From NCBI GenBank assembly GCA_004794785.1, contig SJOL01007351.1, positions 347,107 through 411,106 of the forward strand: a stretch of 64,000 bases of DNA. The letters are read 5' to 3'. The translations under genes and the position numbers were made by a program. Below, one piece after another: positions 34,653 to 45,199 of the stretch (positions are counted from its first letter, which is position 1; each line of letters begins with the position of its first letter). The notes under the pieces are model-generated. The model saw nothing but the letters and a program-made list of their open reading frames with translations. It ran no database searches and was not told the origin of the DNA. The DNA comes from Opisthorchis felineus. Taxonomy: Eukaryota > Platyhelminthes > Trematoda > Opisthorchiida > Opisthorchiidae.

Positions 34653-34955
34653 TTGGTGGGTATCGTAGAAGAAAGTAACCTGAAATTCAACTGAATCTCC
34701 CGTCGGTACCTTGCTACCTTGTAAATGAGGGCTGATTGCAGTAGCTATCTGACTTTTACACTTGCTGAACAAGAAGCAAGGATTCCAGCCTGAAATGCCG
34801 ATAGCCCAGGGTTTCCTGTTAGGAATTTGGATTGAGCAATGAAAATAACAAAATGGACCAGGACAATGGAAATTCATTGTCTGCAGTGTAAACAGATACA
34901 AGTTTGTAAATGGCACAGACCACAAACCGAGATAACATAATACCAGTCTTCCCAT
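34653..34955 (-). pseudogene. first exon of a putative secreted Ig-like protein
   Basis: The ATG at 34955 starts MGRLVLCYLGLWSVPF, a signal-peptide-like stretch (charged residue, then hydrophobic core). A Cys-rich ectodomain-like part follows: FHCPGPFCYFHCSI, NPCFLFSKCKSQ and SVEFQVTFFYDTHQ. Candidate donors are CAA|GTGAAT at 34652 and CAG|GTTACT further in. It begins only 28 bases after the stop of the acidic frame on the same strand. No homologue is recognised; whether the gene is alive depends on the defects seen downstream. Confidence 0.4.
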
Positions 34956-34983
34956 GATTTTTAACAGTAGTTCATTTTAGAGA

Positions 34984-35524
34984 TCAAACGTCCATATTTT
35001 CTGATTCTTTGTTCGGTAGGCCTTCGTCGATTTTTTCGTCGTCTAACAAATCTTGGTCTGTTATGTCCACATCTAGATCATCCACATCATTTTCATCCTT
35101 ATCGACTTTATTGTCCTTATTTTCTGTTTCTTTGTTCGGTAGGCCTTCGTCGATTTTTTCGTCGTCTAACAAATCTTGGTCTGTTATGTCCATATCTAGA
35201 TCATCTATATCATCTTCATCCTTATCGACTTTATTGTCCTTGCCATCGTCTTTCTCGTCATCATCGTCGTCATCATCGTCGTCATCATCGTCGTCACCAT
35301 CGTCGTCATCATCGTCGTCATCATCATCGTCATCATCATCGTCATCATCATCGTCATCATCATCGTCATCATCGTTATAGTCCACAAAGTCATGGAGTTC
35401 ATCTAATGCGGGTTTATAAACATCCTCATTTTCTTCTTCCTTTTCGTCCTCTTCTTCCAAATTATCGTTTTCCCACCACCTTTTCTGTTTATTTTTGTAC
35501 GGGGTTTGCCCGAGAACATTCCCT
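34984..35524 (-). CDS. terminal exon of a highly acidic, poly-Asp protein
   Basis: On minus, GTTCAATTTTTCAG is an acceptor ending at 35525. The open frame then encodes RGNVLGQTPYKNKQKRWWEN, a Glu-rich EEEDEKEEENED, DVYKPALDELHDFVDYN, then about 40 Asp with one Gly. Two 41-residue repeats (KDNKVDKDE..DDLD.DITD and QDLLDDEKIDEGLPNKE.EN) close it before a stop at 34986-34984. Upstream exons were not found, so product and start are unknown. Such tails occur in calcium-buffering ER proteins and in chromatin chaperones, but nothing here decides. The frame crosses repetitive sequence, so it may be partly a repeat artefact. Confidence 0.45.
35005..35241. repeat. two tandem 123-bp units, in frame
   Basis: The sequence starting GTTCGGTAGGCCTTCGTCGA at 35011 recurs at 35134. 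The unit of 123 bases equals 41 codons, so the duplication preserves the acidic reading frame, and the copies differ at only a few bases. Confidence 0.85.
35256..35374. repeat. (TCA/TCG)n trinucleotide array encoding poly-Asp
   Basis: About 40 trinucleotides, TCA or TCG on plus, GAT/GAC on minus. GAC and GAT alternate in higher-order patterns (groups of three to four), with one glycine interruption. It is likely length-polymorphic. Confidence 0.9.
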
Positions 35525-35529
35525 CTGAA

Positions 35530-36330
35530 AAATTGAACTCGGAAGATGTTACATTTGAAATTTTAGATGCTTCTTGTGTTCCTGATTAGACTGCCCTTTT
35601 GAGGCTCCTAACTTGTCATCTAAATTGACCACAGTACGGAAGGACGAACAGTGCTGCTTTCCAACTATTTATCCTGTTGCAAAGAGGGTGTCCGGTTTTC
35701 ACAGCTCTTCAGAAAAGTCCATGCCCACCTTAAAATGTGAACTTTAGGCACAGGAGCAGAATATATAGCTATCATAAACTGCACATCGTCACTTGCCACC
35801 CAATGCCATGCTGGACCATCCTCTAGGAGTTGACCAAGACAAACTTGAGGCGATGTTCTTGGGATAACTAATCAACTAAGGATAACTACTAATGGTTAGT
35901 TTGTCTGTACGTTACTCCCTCGCCAGTAGCATGACTTCGAAAAAGTCAAGCAAATTTGGTCTTATTCGGGAAGTAGTCGTATAAGGCTGCGACCATATTT
36001 CATAACAGCCCTGAATAACCTGTCTATCGCTAGTAGTATGCGCAAACGCATTACGTATTCCTATGAGAAATTAGTTGTAGATAAATTCGGAAACAAACCC
36101 ATCAAAATGGAAGATATCACCACGTTCCATACAATCCGAATATGTCGCTTGTACGCTGGGTTGTTTGTGTTTAAGTATCCACGATCTCTCTATTGTTTGA
36201 TCTCTCCTAAAAATAGTGTCAGAAAACGCGTTTCTCCAGTGAACTCGTTCAACTGCGTCACTCATCTTAGACGCTAGGTGGAGGCGCACAGACCTGACTC
36301 ATTTGCATACCAATTTGATTTTGACGGGTG
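35530..36330. other. no supported gene
   Basis: Upstream (minus) of the acidic exon. Open frames at 36038-36289 exist on both strands with no splice or motif support. Confidence 0.3.
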
Positions 36331-36540
36331 ACACACCTAGAACCCAGCTGAATCTCTCGTTTATGATGATTTTAAGCTTAAAAATGAGTGTAGTTCGCTA
36401 ATTTCATGCAATTTGGGTTCAAGTAGAACACAAGGTTGACGGAAACTCGAGGACTAGGCCTACTTGATGAGCCCGAAGATGAGCGAAGCAGGTGGTGGGT
36501 TGTCGAAGGGTTTTCAGCAAACTTATGAGTAGTGTATTAG
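36330..36540 (+). repeat. decayed hammerhead-module repeat
   Basis: Includes TTTGGGTTCAAGTAGAACAC, GGTTGACGGAAACTCGAGGAC, a degraded core TTGATGAGCCCGAAGATGAG-CGAAG, and GTGGGTTGTCGAAGGGTTTTCAGC ending in TTATGAGTAGTG. The left part (CAGCTGAATCTCTCGTTTATG) is the reverse of the GGAACATG-type segment seen at 30.1 kb. Confidence 0.65.
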
Positions 36541-36559
36541 TCTGAGTCAGTTTTCTCTT

Positions 36560-38210
36560 AGAACAAAATGAAAATGAAGATTAAAAGAAAAGAACGTTTG
36601 TGTGTCTCCATCCTAATGTTCCACGGAAACATCCCTCTGAATGTCATTTTTCCGGATACCCTTGAAAATCGAACTACGGAATATCCTCAGCGTATTCTGC
36701 AGGTGTCTGAAAGTTCTAAGACAATGATAGGACTCCAGTCTACTTCGTCAAGGTTACTATTTACTCCGGGCGCTCCAGGATTTGAATCATTGTTGAGCCG
36801 TGAGTCAAGTTGAGTTGCAAAGAAACACGCAGAAACACTATCTGTATTTAATTGGCAGTGGGTGTTTCATCCTATTTCAAAGATATTTACAGCGGCTTCA
36901 CAAATAGCCAATACTTCCTGAAGTAGTTTAAGGAGAAATGAAGCACCTGAACCGTCTATCCATGAAGGAATCAACAGACCGTAAAACCTGCAAATGAGCA
37001 AGATTTTGCAGGAAAGATTACCAAAATATGCTACACCGAAGCCACATTCAGTGAAGCAAATAACAGTTGCAGAAGTTCATACGGCAGCTTAGGCGTCTCC
37101 CTAAAATAACTTTCTACTCAACGGTGTCACTCATTCTACAAGAGTCAAACCACCAGTTTTAACGTAATTCTTTATCTCGACTGGGACATCGGAAGTCACT
37201 TGCAGCGATTAGGCTCTATAATCCGAATGACACGGGCACCACGGCGCTGCACACTTGATGTGGCATTAGTGTGGCAGGCCGAAAAACTCACTGGGCATTA
37301 TTACTCATCTGAAATCATGTGAGATTATTCCACCCTGCCTCTCCGATAACAGCCCACACTAACGACTCAAATGTATCGTGATATGGCTGCTATTCTCCTG
37401 CTAACCTACCATTATTTAAATCAATGCTGTACATTAACTTAAACACCACCAAGGATGGCATTAGTGAGAGTTCACTGTATTGGTGAACTGTTTTGCCCAG
37501 CGTTGGCTCTGGAGGTTTTCCTATTTTTACCTGTCCAAAATTTGAGGGCGTGTTAATAGTAATAATAACAGGAGTGGCGTTTTCTCTAGGGAACCCTCTT
37601 AAAGTAACCAATGAAGAGTTGTCCTTTGTGCATAGTGGTTTATCTTGAACCTGTCCTTGTTAAATCAAATAATCCGAACAACTGAGCTACGAAGTTGCTT
37701 CAGATTATGACTTTAACATAGTCGTTGAAGATTCCTAGATATACTGATGCTAGAACTACAGGTGTAGACAGACACATTCAAAAGATCAACGTTGAATTAA
37801 AATTTCAAATGTTTCTTCTCAAGTGACCTAACTCCTCAAATTGGTGTAATGCGAGGCATGACCCTTTGATTTTTTTAAATTTTTCTTGAATTGAGTTCAC
37901 TAATCTTGTGGGCAACCTATTCTTTGACATATTATACTACTTAGTGTCGTATTTGGCTCGTGCTCGTCTTTTCAATGCCTTTTGGTTTGTAATGGCGAGC
38001 TATTAGCAAATGAAACAGAATAACCACTAGACTTACTCGAGGTAAAAATTGCACACTGTAAGGTAGCCGCCAAGGACTTCATTGTGATGACAGTAGTGGG
38101 TGTAGCAACCAACTCGATCCGAATTCGCCCAGACAAGCTGAAAGTAATTTTAAAAGTAGCGTAGCGAGCAATTTTTCGCCGCTATGTACCTATATACTTA
38201 AGAGAGTAAA
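36560..38210. other. no supported gene
   Basis: 1.6 kb of AT-rich sequence. The frame at 36568-36813 on plus has no recognisable feature. I see no repeat that I can name. Confidence 0.35.
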
Positions 38211-38214
38211 AGGC

Positions 38215-38330
38215 AACTGAACAACTGATGAATTTATTGAGTGGAAAAATTTCCCTTGTGACGTAAAAGCTTCCCCAGGTTAAGTGAGCAAGTGACCAGT
38301 TTGACCGAGGTTTAAGACAATGACCCAGAG
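38215..38330 (+). repeat. dispersed repeat, copy 1 of 3
   Basis: GAATTTATTGAGTGG...GACGTAAAAGCTTCCCCAGG...AAGTGAGCAAGTGACCAGTT...GGTTTAAG aligns along its length with 54395-54500 and, inverted, with 54640-54720. Confidence 0.55.
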
Positions 38331-38857
38331 TGTGGAACCTCTTTCAACTGGATGGCTAAATAAATGATAAACGATGGCTAAAATACCTTTGTCAACAGTA
38401 AGGGTGACTGAGTATTGCCACCAGCTAGTAAGGGACAAGAATTAAGATCATTATGGGCCAAGTTTGGGGCCTTGGTCTAGCAGTTCAGAGCATCTAGTCA
38501 ATGATTCCGCTTGATACATAAATGTACAAATGTATTTTGTAGTTGGTGTGAATTCGAATAGAGACAGTTAGCGGACTTGGGTGCTTTTTGGCTTCGTACT
38601 TCAGATCCCAAGAAATTCTGTTGATGACTCCAGTTTATGATGACCCCAAAATCACCACGCGTCAAATCGGAGAGGCTGAAACGCGTTTCCACACGCTCAC
38701 CCATTTTCACCCTCTATTCTAGATATAATGGGATGCTAGTTGATTTCTGCTGCCCCGACTGTCAGCTGTCATACTATGAATCGTAACACCCCACCCCTAA
38801 TTCGGACATTTTCTGAACCTATTTAGTGTTCCATCTATAATCTATGTCCCGCCATTA

Positions 38858-39540
38858 CTGAGTCTTTTGGCTTGGAGATTTCTGGCCGTCTCTCCCACAT
38901 AAGCCTTATAACAGTCGTCGAAATAAAACTTGTACACAGTCTCTGGCTCTGTCTACCTGAGGGCAATCCTTTAAAGCACGCTAGTGCACGACACAGTATT
39001 CAGAAGGCTTCAGGGGCACTGATTTGTGTGTAGAATAACTCTATCCGCTATTGGGGCCAGCCGCAGGTACCAGCACTGAGGCCAAATGAAGTAGCTAGGT
39101 ATGCACTATGTCGGGCCTTCTACTTAAGTTAGGACTGCGATTTGATCAGCTTCTTCTCCGCACAGAGCTTTCACACAACTAACCATCGGTGATGGCTATC
39201 AGGATTGGCCAATGGGAATTTTGGGACCACTTTCACTCCATGAACATACGACTGGGATTCTCAGGTTATTCATCTCCAAGCTCCGATGAATTTCAATATA
39301 TCAGCAGTGCCTGTTGGCTTCTGGTATGTGCTGGTTTTGTAGCTTTCCAATAATCCAATTTCACCGCCAAAAAAGTATAGTGTAGCAGAAGTGCATTCCA
39401 TCTTCACAATATATCTGAGGTAAGATTTCAAACTTACGCATACTTCTGAAATGCATTTTGCTTATTCCTTCAGTTACGGCCAGAATATCATCCACGTAAC
39501 ACCAAAATATTTTTGATTGGAATCGAACTCAGATCAAAGC
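38858..39540 (-). pseudogene. Penelope-like retroelement: RT and GIY-YIG remnants
   Basis: On minus, about 39520-39450 reads QSKIFWCYVDDILAVTEGIS, the Penelope RT active-site block with YVDD. About 39340-39290 reads TSTYQKPTGTADILKFI, like the conserved T.VYRKPT..... motif. At 38940-38858 VYKFYFDDCYKAYVGETARN then LQAKRL matches the GIY-YIG endonuclease motif (C..C...YVGET.R.L) with the first Cys changed. The order RT then GIY-YIG is that of canonical Penelope-like elements. Stops and frameshifts between the blocks show it is inactive. Confidence 0.7.
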
Positions 39541-39544
39541 CTTC

Positions 39545-41840
39545 TCCTAGAAGGCACTAGCAATTCAATTGCTAGACTTAATTCCTCTGCGGTGACCTTT
39601 CAGCCAGAAACAGAATGGCTGAAGTTCAGGCGTTTTTCAACGCCCTCAACTGTTCTAGTCACTGTAGGCTGCATTTGTTCTGACAGCACCATGTGTGCCA
39701 ATAACAAACGGCTGACTATCTCTAGACTCCGCCTTCTACACATCCATACCAAACAAGTTGACATCGAAACTGACCGGAATCTCACCATACTGCAGGAACC
39801 CTCGCAACTTCGATGGCAAAATCGTCCGAGCCTTTAGTAGTTTTGAAAGATTTATGGACATTTTTGCTAGCCCGCAAAGCCCTGTTCAACTGTACGTTTA
39901 TAGCGCAATTTATGCAACTTAGCTTTGTTACAGATAGTGAATAGTAACCGACTTTAACTTCAGTATTTACCCCAGCGTTCATTTTTTCCTAAGCTCGATA
40001 GATCAGGTGTTGTTTATTTCTATGTCGATAGTCGTCTGCATTCATGACTACTTACGAGTAGCTTGAATACTAAGAAGTTTCAGTATGGTTTGGAGTTCGG
40101 TTTGGAATCGCCTCTGTTTGTCTGTTGTACCTCACCTAGAAAGCTCCAAAAACTTATTATGAGATGGCTGCGTCTGTTGCTGGACGAGGAACAAACAGCT
40201 AAAAGTTTCACCCTAAAACCCTTCATGTGATAAATGAAACGGTGCTGTGTACTCTGCCCTACGCCTCCGTGTATAACTGGTGCCATATGTTGTTCTTCTG
40301 AAGGTTATTGAACAGCTTTTCAGATATCTCTGTGTTGTTGATGAAAGGAAGGGTCAAGTATGCGGGAGGCTATGTTCTCTTCAAACGCTGTAGACAATGA
40401 AATTAAATGAACACAGCCCTTATTTGATTTAGAGAACTATGTATGACAACCGATTAATAGCTCCGAGTGGCCTTGAATACATCACAAGATTGCTGAGCAG
40501 AATTATTCGAACTCATTCCCAGTTTCTACGCTATCTGAAGGTGTCCCACGGCAAACCCTCAAAGTATACCCCTCCAGCTAGTTCGAAGCCCCGTGTTCCT
40601 TAATGGAGAGTAAACGGTACAATGATTGTTCCCCTGCAAGCCACGAAACGCACACAAGTTTGCTTCAAAACAGTGCATTTTCTAGTACCTTTTTCTTAAA
40701 AACTGCCTGCGCATGTTAATTTGTTTTTCCAAATCTAGGGATTATTTTGGAAGTTATCTAAACGAATCTGCCTACGCAAAACGGGTGAGCACTTGAAGCT
40801 TTCGTCACTCCACAGGATGAGGACGTGACGGAAGACGGTCCTTTGTGGATGTTGCTGTCATCGAAGTTCAAATATGATACGTTTTTATTTGGGGCATGCT
40901 GAGTTGGGAAGACTTTTAAACCAGAAATCCAAGTGCACGAACAAAAAGACACGTCTAGCGATAAACTGAAGCTGCTGACATCCTAAATATTAGAAGTACT
41001 TCAGGATGGAGTTGCCGCTAGAATTTTGTCACGGGCACCTATTCAAGCACCTGAAAACTTCCAGCTAGAGGATTATCAAAAATCAGGTTTTCAAAGCCAC
41101 TGTAAAATGAGTGTATTTGAAATGTTTCATGGTTCTCACATTGCCTAAACGACGTCCTCTCCTGCTGATCTGAGTCTGAGGCATGTTTATAGAGCACAAA
41201 AGCCCCCTCTCTTGAGTTTTGGATATGCTGCCAGTTGTTGGTTCTGAAGAGAGTTTTGCTCCTTTTTCATTCTTGGCCACGTTCCATCAAGGTTGGGTAA
41301 TATAGGTCAGCAATTTCTCAGCTCAATATGTACATTGACACAGCACTAACAGTAAACTCCATCTAACTTCTCCCCACTGGTATCTTACGAAAACTGTCGA
41401 AGAGCAAGGCATCCCACGATTTATGCACGAACTTCACCAATGGGGCACGCAAAATTGGTTTGACTCAGCTGTTCATGAAAGAAAGGCTCGCCAATCAAAC
41501 CACCCCTATCTTGCAGAAATCCTCCAAGCAAACTAATATGAAAAGTAACGCTTCTCTCGTTTCAGCACTTTTCGCAGGAAGGAGTCTCCTTGTAAGCGAT
41601 AGCCAACTTACAACAAAATCTGGACCATCGGTCGTTGCGGAGAATACTTATTACAAGTGTACATTTCCGATTCTTCGGAAAAGCAACATTTGAATACACA
41701 TCTACATGCTTTTATTTTCACCGAGTTGTCTTATCCGCCCCCATTTTTCGTGAAACTTTGTGAACTGACCTTAGACATGCTAATACATACTGACCCTTTG
41801 AGAGGATACCACTTTTTCGCTCCTGATTTTGTAGAGCACT
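39545..41840. other. no supported gene
   Basis: The frames at 39517-39837 (plus) and 39782-39982 (minus) flank the Penelope remnant and may include more of it in unaligned form. The remainder to 41.84 kb shows nothing I can support. The frame at 41460-41693 contains an acceptor-like CTTCTCTCGTTTCAG but no matching motif. Confidence 0.3.
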
Positions 41841-41842
41841 GA

Positions 41843-42084
41843 GAAGTACGGTCAATCAGATGGACAGTTATGATCATTATTTATGACCGATCACACAGCT
41901 CCCCCTGATTTTGTATGACAAGGTCGCTAGTCGTAATAGTAAAGTTTTGCCAACTATATATATATATATATAGTTGGCAAAACTTTACTATTACGACTAG
42001 CGACCTCGTCATACAAAATCAGGGGGAGCTGTGTGATCGGTCATAAATAATGATCATAACTGTCCATCTGATTGACCGTACTTC
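41843..42084. repeat. 242-bp near-perfect palindrome with AT core
   Basis: Two 121-base arms are reverse complements of one another with one mismatch (GACAAGGTCG against GACGAGGTCG). They meet without spacer in a TATATATATATATATATA core at about 41955-41972. The arms run from GAAGTACGGTCAATCAGATG inward to TTTGCCAACTATATA. The flanks (CACTGA and ACAGCA) show no obvious target duplication. It would form a long hairpin or cruciform. It could be a foldback element, an inverted duplication, or an assembly or library artefact. Confidence 0.9.
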
Positions 42085-42404
42085 ACAGCAAAGGAGTTGC
42101 AAACGCAGATTTGGGCCAGAACGCAAATGCAAAACCTAACAACGAGCTGGCAAGCTGGTTCATAAACCAGAACGTGTACAGTCCGAAAAATGTGATTACG
42201 GCCCAAACATAAAACGCCTGAATGTAAACAAAACTGTAGTACCAATTACAAGATGATAATGGTGACAGACTAGAGGGTTAAAAATATGCATTTAGGCAGC
42301 CATCCAGACGAGCTTTTCAACACTAGAAATAGCTCTCCGTTTTTCTTCTTTATACAACAGCATGTGATAAAATATGGTGTGTTTGGAGAACTTTTAGGCG
42401 TTAA

Positions 42405-42600
42405 ACGTACCACACTACTCATGAGGTTGCTGAAAACTCTTCGGCAGCCCTTGGGAGTAGTATGTTACATCTAAACAATGTGTTTTGATATCTCAAATGT
42501 TGTACCAACAGAAACATGAAAGGCCTGGCAGCACAATCAGTTGAAGTGTACCACCATGAACTGGAGATCCAGTTGGAATCAGTTGAGGTCAAAAACCAAA
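42405..42600 (-). repeat. truncated hammerhead-family repeat
   Basis: On plus: CACACTACTCATGAGGTTGC, TGAAAACTCTTCGGCAGCCC, then AGTATGTTACATCTAAACAA, GAAACATGAAAGGCCTGGCA. It contains the distal arm of stem I and the GGAACATGAGGCGGCCTGG-like segment but has lost the catalytic core. Confidence 0.6.
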
Positions 42601-42849
42601 TTCGTGTGCAAATGAGAGTAGTTGTAGAATTTAGGGCTGTTCCGAGAAGAAAACAAATCGAATCGTCCCTCGGGAAGCAAGCTGGGATTCTTAGATATAG
42701 AGACACTGCGTTTGTGTTTGATCAACCAATGGAACGACCGTCTTACGACAGAATACCGGTAGTTCACTCGTCGTTGCCTGATTACTATGCTTACTACTAT
42801 CTACACACCTTGGCCTACAGTTCCTCTGAGTACATGTGTTTTTGACTGT

Positions 42850-44950
42850 TGCAGCTACTTGACACTTATGTCACCTAAACAGTCAAAAAGGGACTATGAA
42901 TACATCCTGTGGATGCAAATGCGATCATGAGAAAACAACTATTCCGGAATCACCTTTTGTTCTTACAGTTTTGATTTTCAGATTAAGTGAGTAGACTATC
43001 CTGAGGGTCTCTGATGTGGTTCGTTTCGAACACAGAAAGGATGAAACCTCCTGAAGTACAACTTTGTTCTTTCGTGCTATCGGATCTTACTTACATTGGC
43101 CTGAATGGGTTACTGACCGGATTAGTCAGTCAAAACTAAAGTAGTCTCACTGTATTGACTGATTTGTCATCGATAGAATCTCCCGTGAATCTGAATTACA
43201 CCACCTTGGAGCTAACTGAAATGAAAACACTCTCTTTATCTTATAAGAAATATTGTCTGGTGTAAAAAACTATACTTCTAACAGGGGAGATAGGGCTTAT
43301 CAAGGAGAGTCATGTAACAGCTTGTAGTCCAGAATAAAGTTTACTTATGATGAGAGAATAGAAATAAAGTCTCAAGTGTGAATTTTTAATGCCAAGCAAG
43401 ATCTGATGGCTTAAAGCATCCATAAAATTCTTTTGTCGTGATATGTGTCCTATATTACACCCTGCTACGTGAACGACAAACGTCCCGCAGTCCCCAATCT
43501 ACCGGAGGGTCACGGATATAAAGATATCAAATTCACCGCCATCAGCAAACAGATTCAGCAACAAGAACGAAATCTTGAGCTGGCAAGGAAAGCAAATATT
43601 CGGGCGGTTAGCGAAATTTCAAGGACTTATCACAACCGAAAAAATGGGTACTCGGTTTTAGGCCAGGCCAAAATTTTTTGCCGGACGACCTGGTCATCCT
43701 AGTTTTAGGAATTTGCATTTTACAACAACCATAATACTGCATGCTTACCTGAGTATAGGAACCATGCCTCAACCTACTGGTTTTGGTAATTACCCCGAAT
43801 TCATAGTCGTTACTCCTTTTTCCCCATTCGTAAACCGGGCTAAATAGGGCGATTAAATAGGAGATAGAGGTCAATGAGAGATCACTTAGAGAATCATTCG
43901 CTCAGTCCATTTAGTTCACTCAGATGATGAAATTTATTCGGGTAACGGCATACGTCACAGCATGGAATGAACCAGAATGAAGCAGAGCATAAACAATGTT
44001 TATTGCCTAAGAAATAAAAGCTCGCTACCTACAAAGCATGAGTAGCACGCACAAACAAGTATACATAAGACGCGGGTCCCTCAGGGAGCAACTCAACACT
44101 ACGTTACGTGCATCTGCCCTGTTGTAAACTGAGTGACTCCGTCTAAGTTCTATTGAACAATTGGACAAATAAATGATCACCAACCCCAGGTGGCGAAACA
44201 CTGTCCAGAAATATGGCTTTACATCCATTTTATGACTCTTGTACGCACACCTCTAATGGCTTAAAATAGAGACTAGATGGTTGTAGAGTGTCTTGTCTTT
44301 TCCGTCTCCTCGCTGTCCACTTCCTAGGATTATTATTCGCCGAAAATTCAAAAACTAGTTTATTACTAACAAAAAATTACCTATAGAGAATATTGGAACC
44401 GACGTACTGAGTGATATAATCAAACTTTGTTTCTGGAAATTTTTGACCTGTTAAATCAACTGAACTACATGTAATATGACGTAAACAGTGCGTTAACATA
44501 TTTCCTGCTGTTAGCTTTACGGGTAGGTTCAATATAACAGTCCAAACTTCTGCTCAGTGAAAGGACCGACCGTGTTCACATAGAGTCCTTTTTTATTGAG
44601 AGTTGACTTTTGAAGGGTGATTCGGCTTACCAGCAATTTAGTGCTCAATCCCTTGTGTTAAAATCAGTACCATTTCGTGAATAAATCGTGTCCTACCTCC
44701 AAATAGATAGGCGGTAATGAGCTAACCCAGTATTTTATGATGTGCACCCAAGTGTGCACATTGCTACCAGGTACAATGGGAGTAGAAAAGCCATCCAAGG
44801 CTGCACTAATCATGACCGATAAAAACCTTTTGAAGGCACATACAATCTCCAACTCAAGAGACCGGCGGCCTCAATTCTTTGTGAAGACATCACACTGGAA
44901 GATATTTGAATGAATCATCTCTGAAAAAAAGGACAGTTTGCTATTTAGTA
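42850..44950. other. no supported gene
   Basis: A plus-strand frame at 43486-43702 (PNLPEGHGYKDIKF...QIQQQERNLELARKANIRA) follows an acceptor-like CGTCCCGCAG and looks protein-like, but no donor or homologue is evident. Nothing else can be named. Confidence 0.3.
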
Positions 44951-44959
44951 CCATTCCAG

Positions 44960-45183
44960 TTTTTGCTCAATGTGAGATGATTACACTACCGAAGCAGTCG
45001 AACATGTTTAAACTATACGAAAGTGTTTCCCTAAACATCGAAATGTCTAACCCAAGAGTAGTCCACGAGCAACCAAAGCAAGTGACTGGCTACCATGTTG
45101 TTATAGGTTCTCCAGAAGAGACAGCTGTCGAGGTCACATGGATGGCGACTACATGCTTCACCTATGAGTGCGTAGCAATGGAG
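44960..45183 (+). CDS. orphan internal exon, unknown protein
   Basis: Acceptor TAGTACCATTCCAG at 44959 and a near-consensus donor GAG|GTAAGG at 45184 bound a 224-base block, open throughout. It encodes FAQCEMITLPKQSNMF, KLYESVSLNIEMSNPRVV and TGYHVVIGSPEETAVEV, then TWMATTCFTYECVAME. Entry and exit phases differ. The pattern of hydrophobic alternation is beta-rich and includes four cysteines. No family is recognised and no partner exon found. Confidence 0.4.
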
Positions 45184-45199
45184 GTAAGGACAGGAATTT

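Noticed and set aside
35009..35380. Poly-serine plus-strand ORF
   Set aside because: Antisense reading of the poly-Asp array. The minus frame has a better entry with acceptor and non-repetitive sequence.
39517..39837. 106-residue plus-strand ORF
   Set aside because: Lies antisense next to the Penelope RT remnant with no motif of its own.
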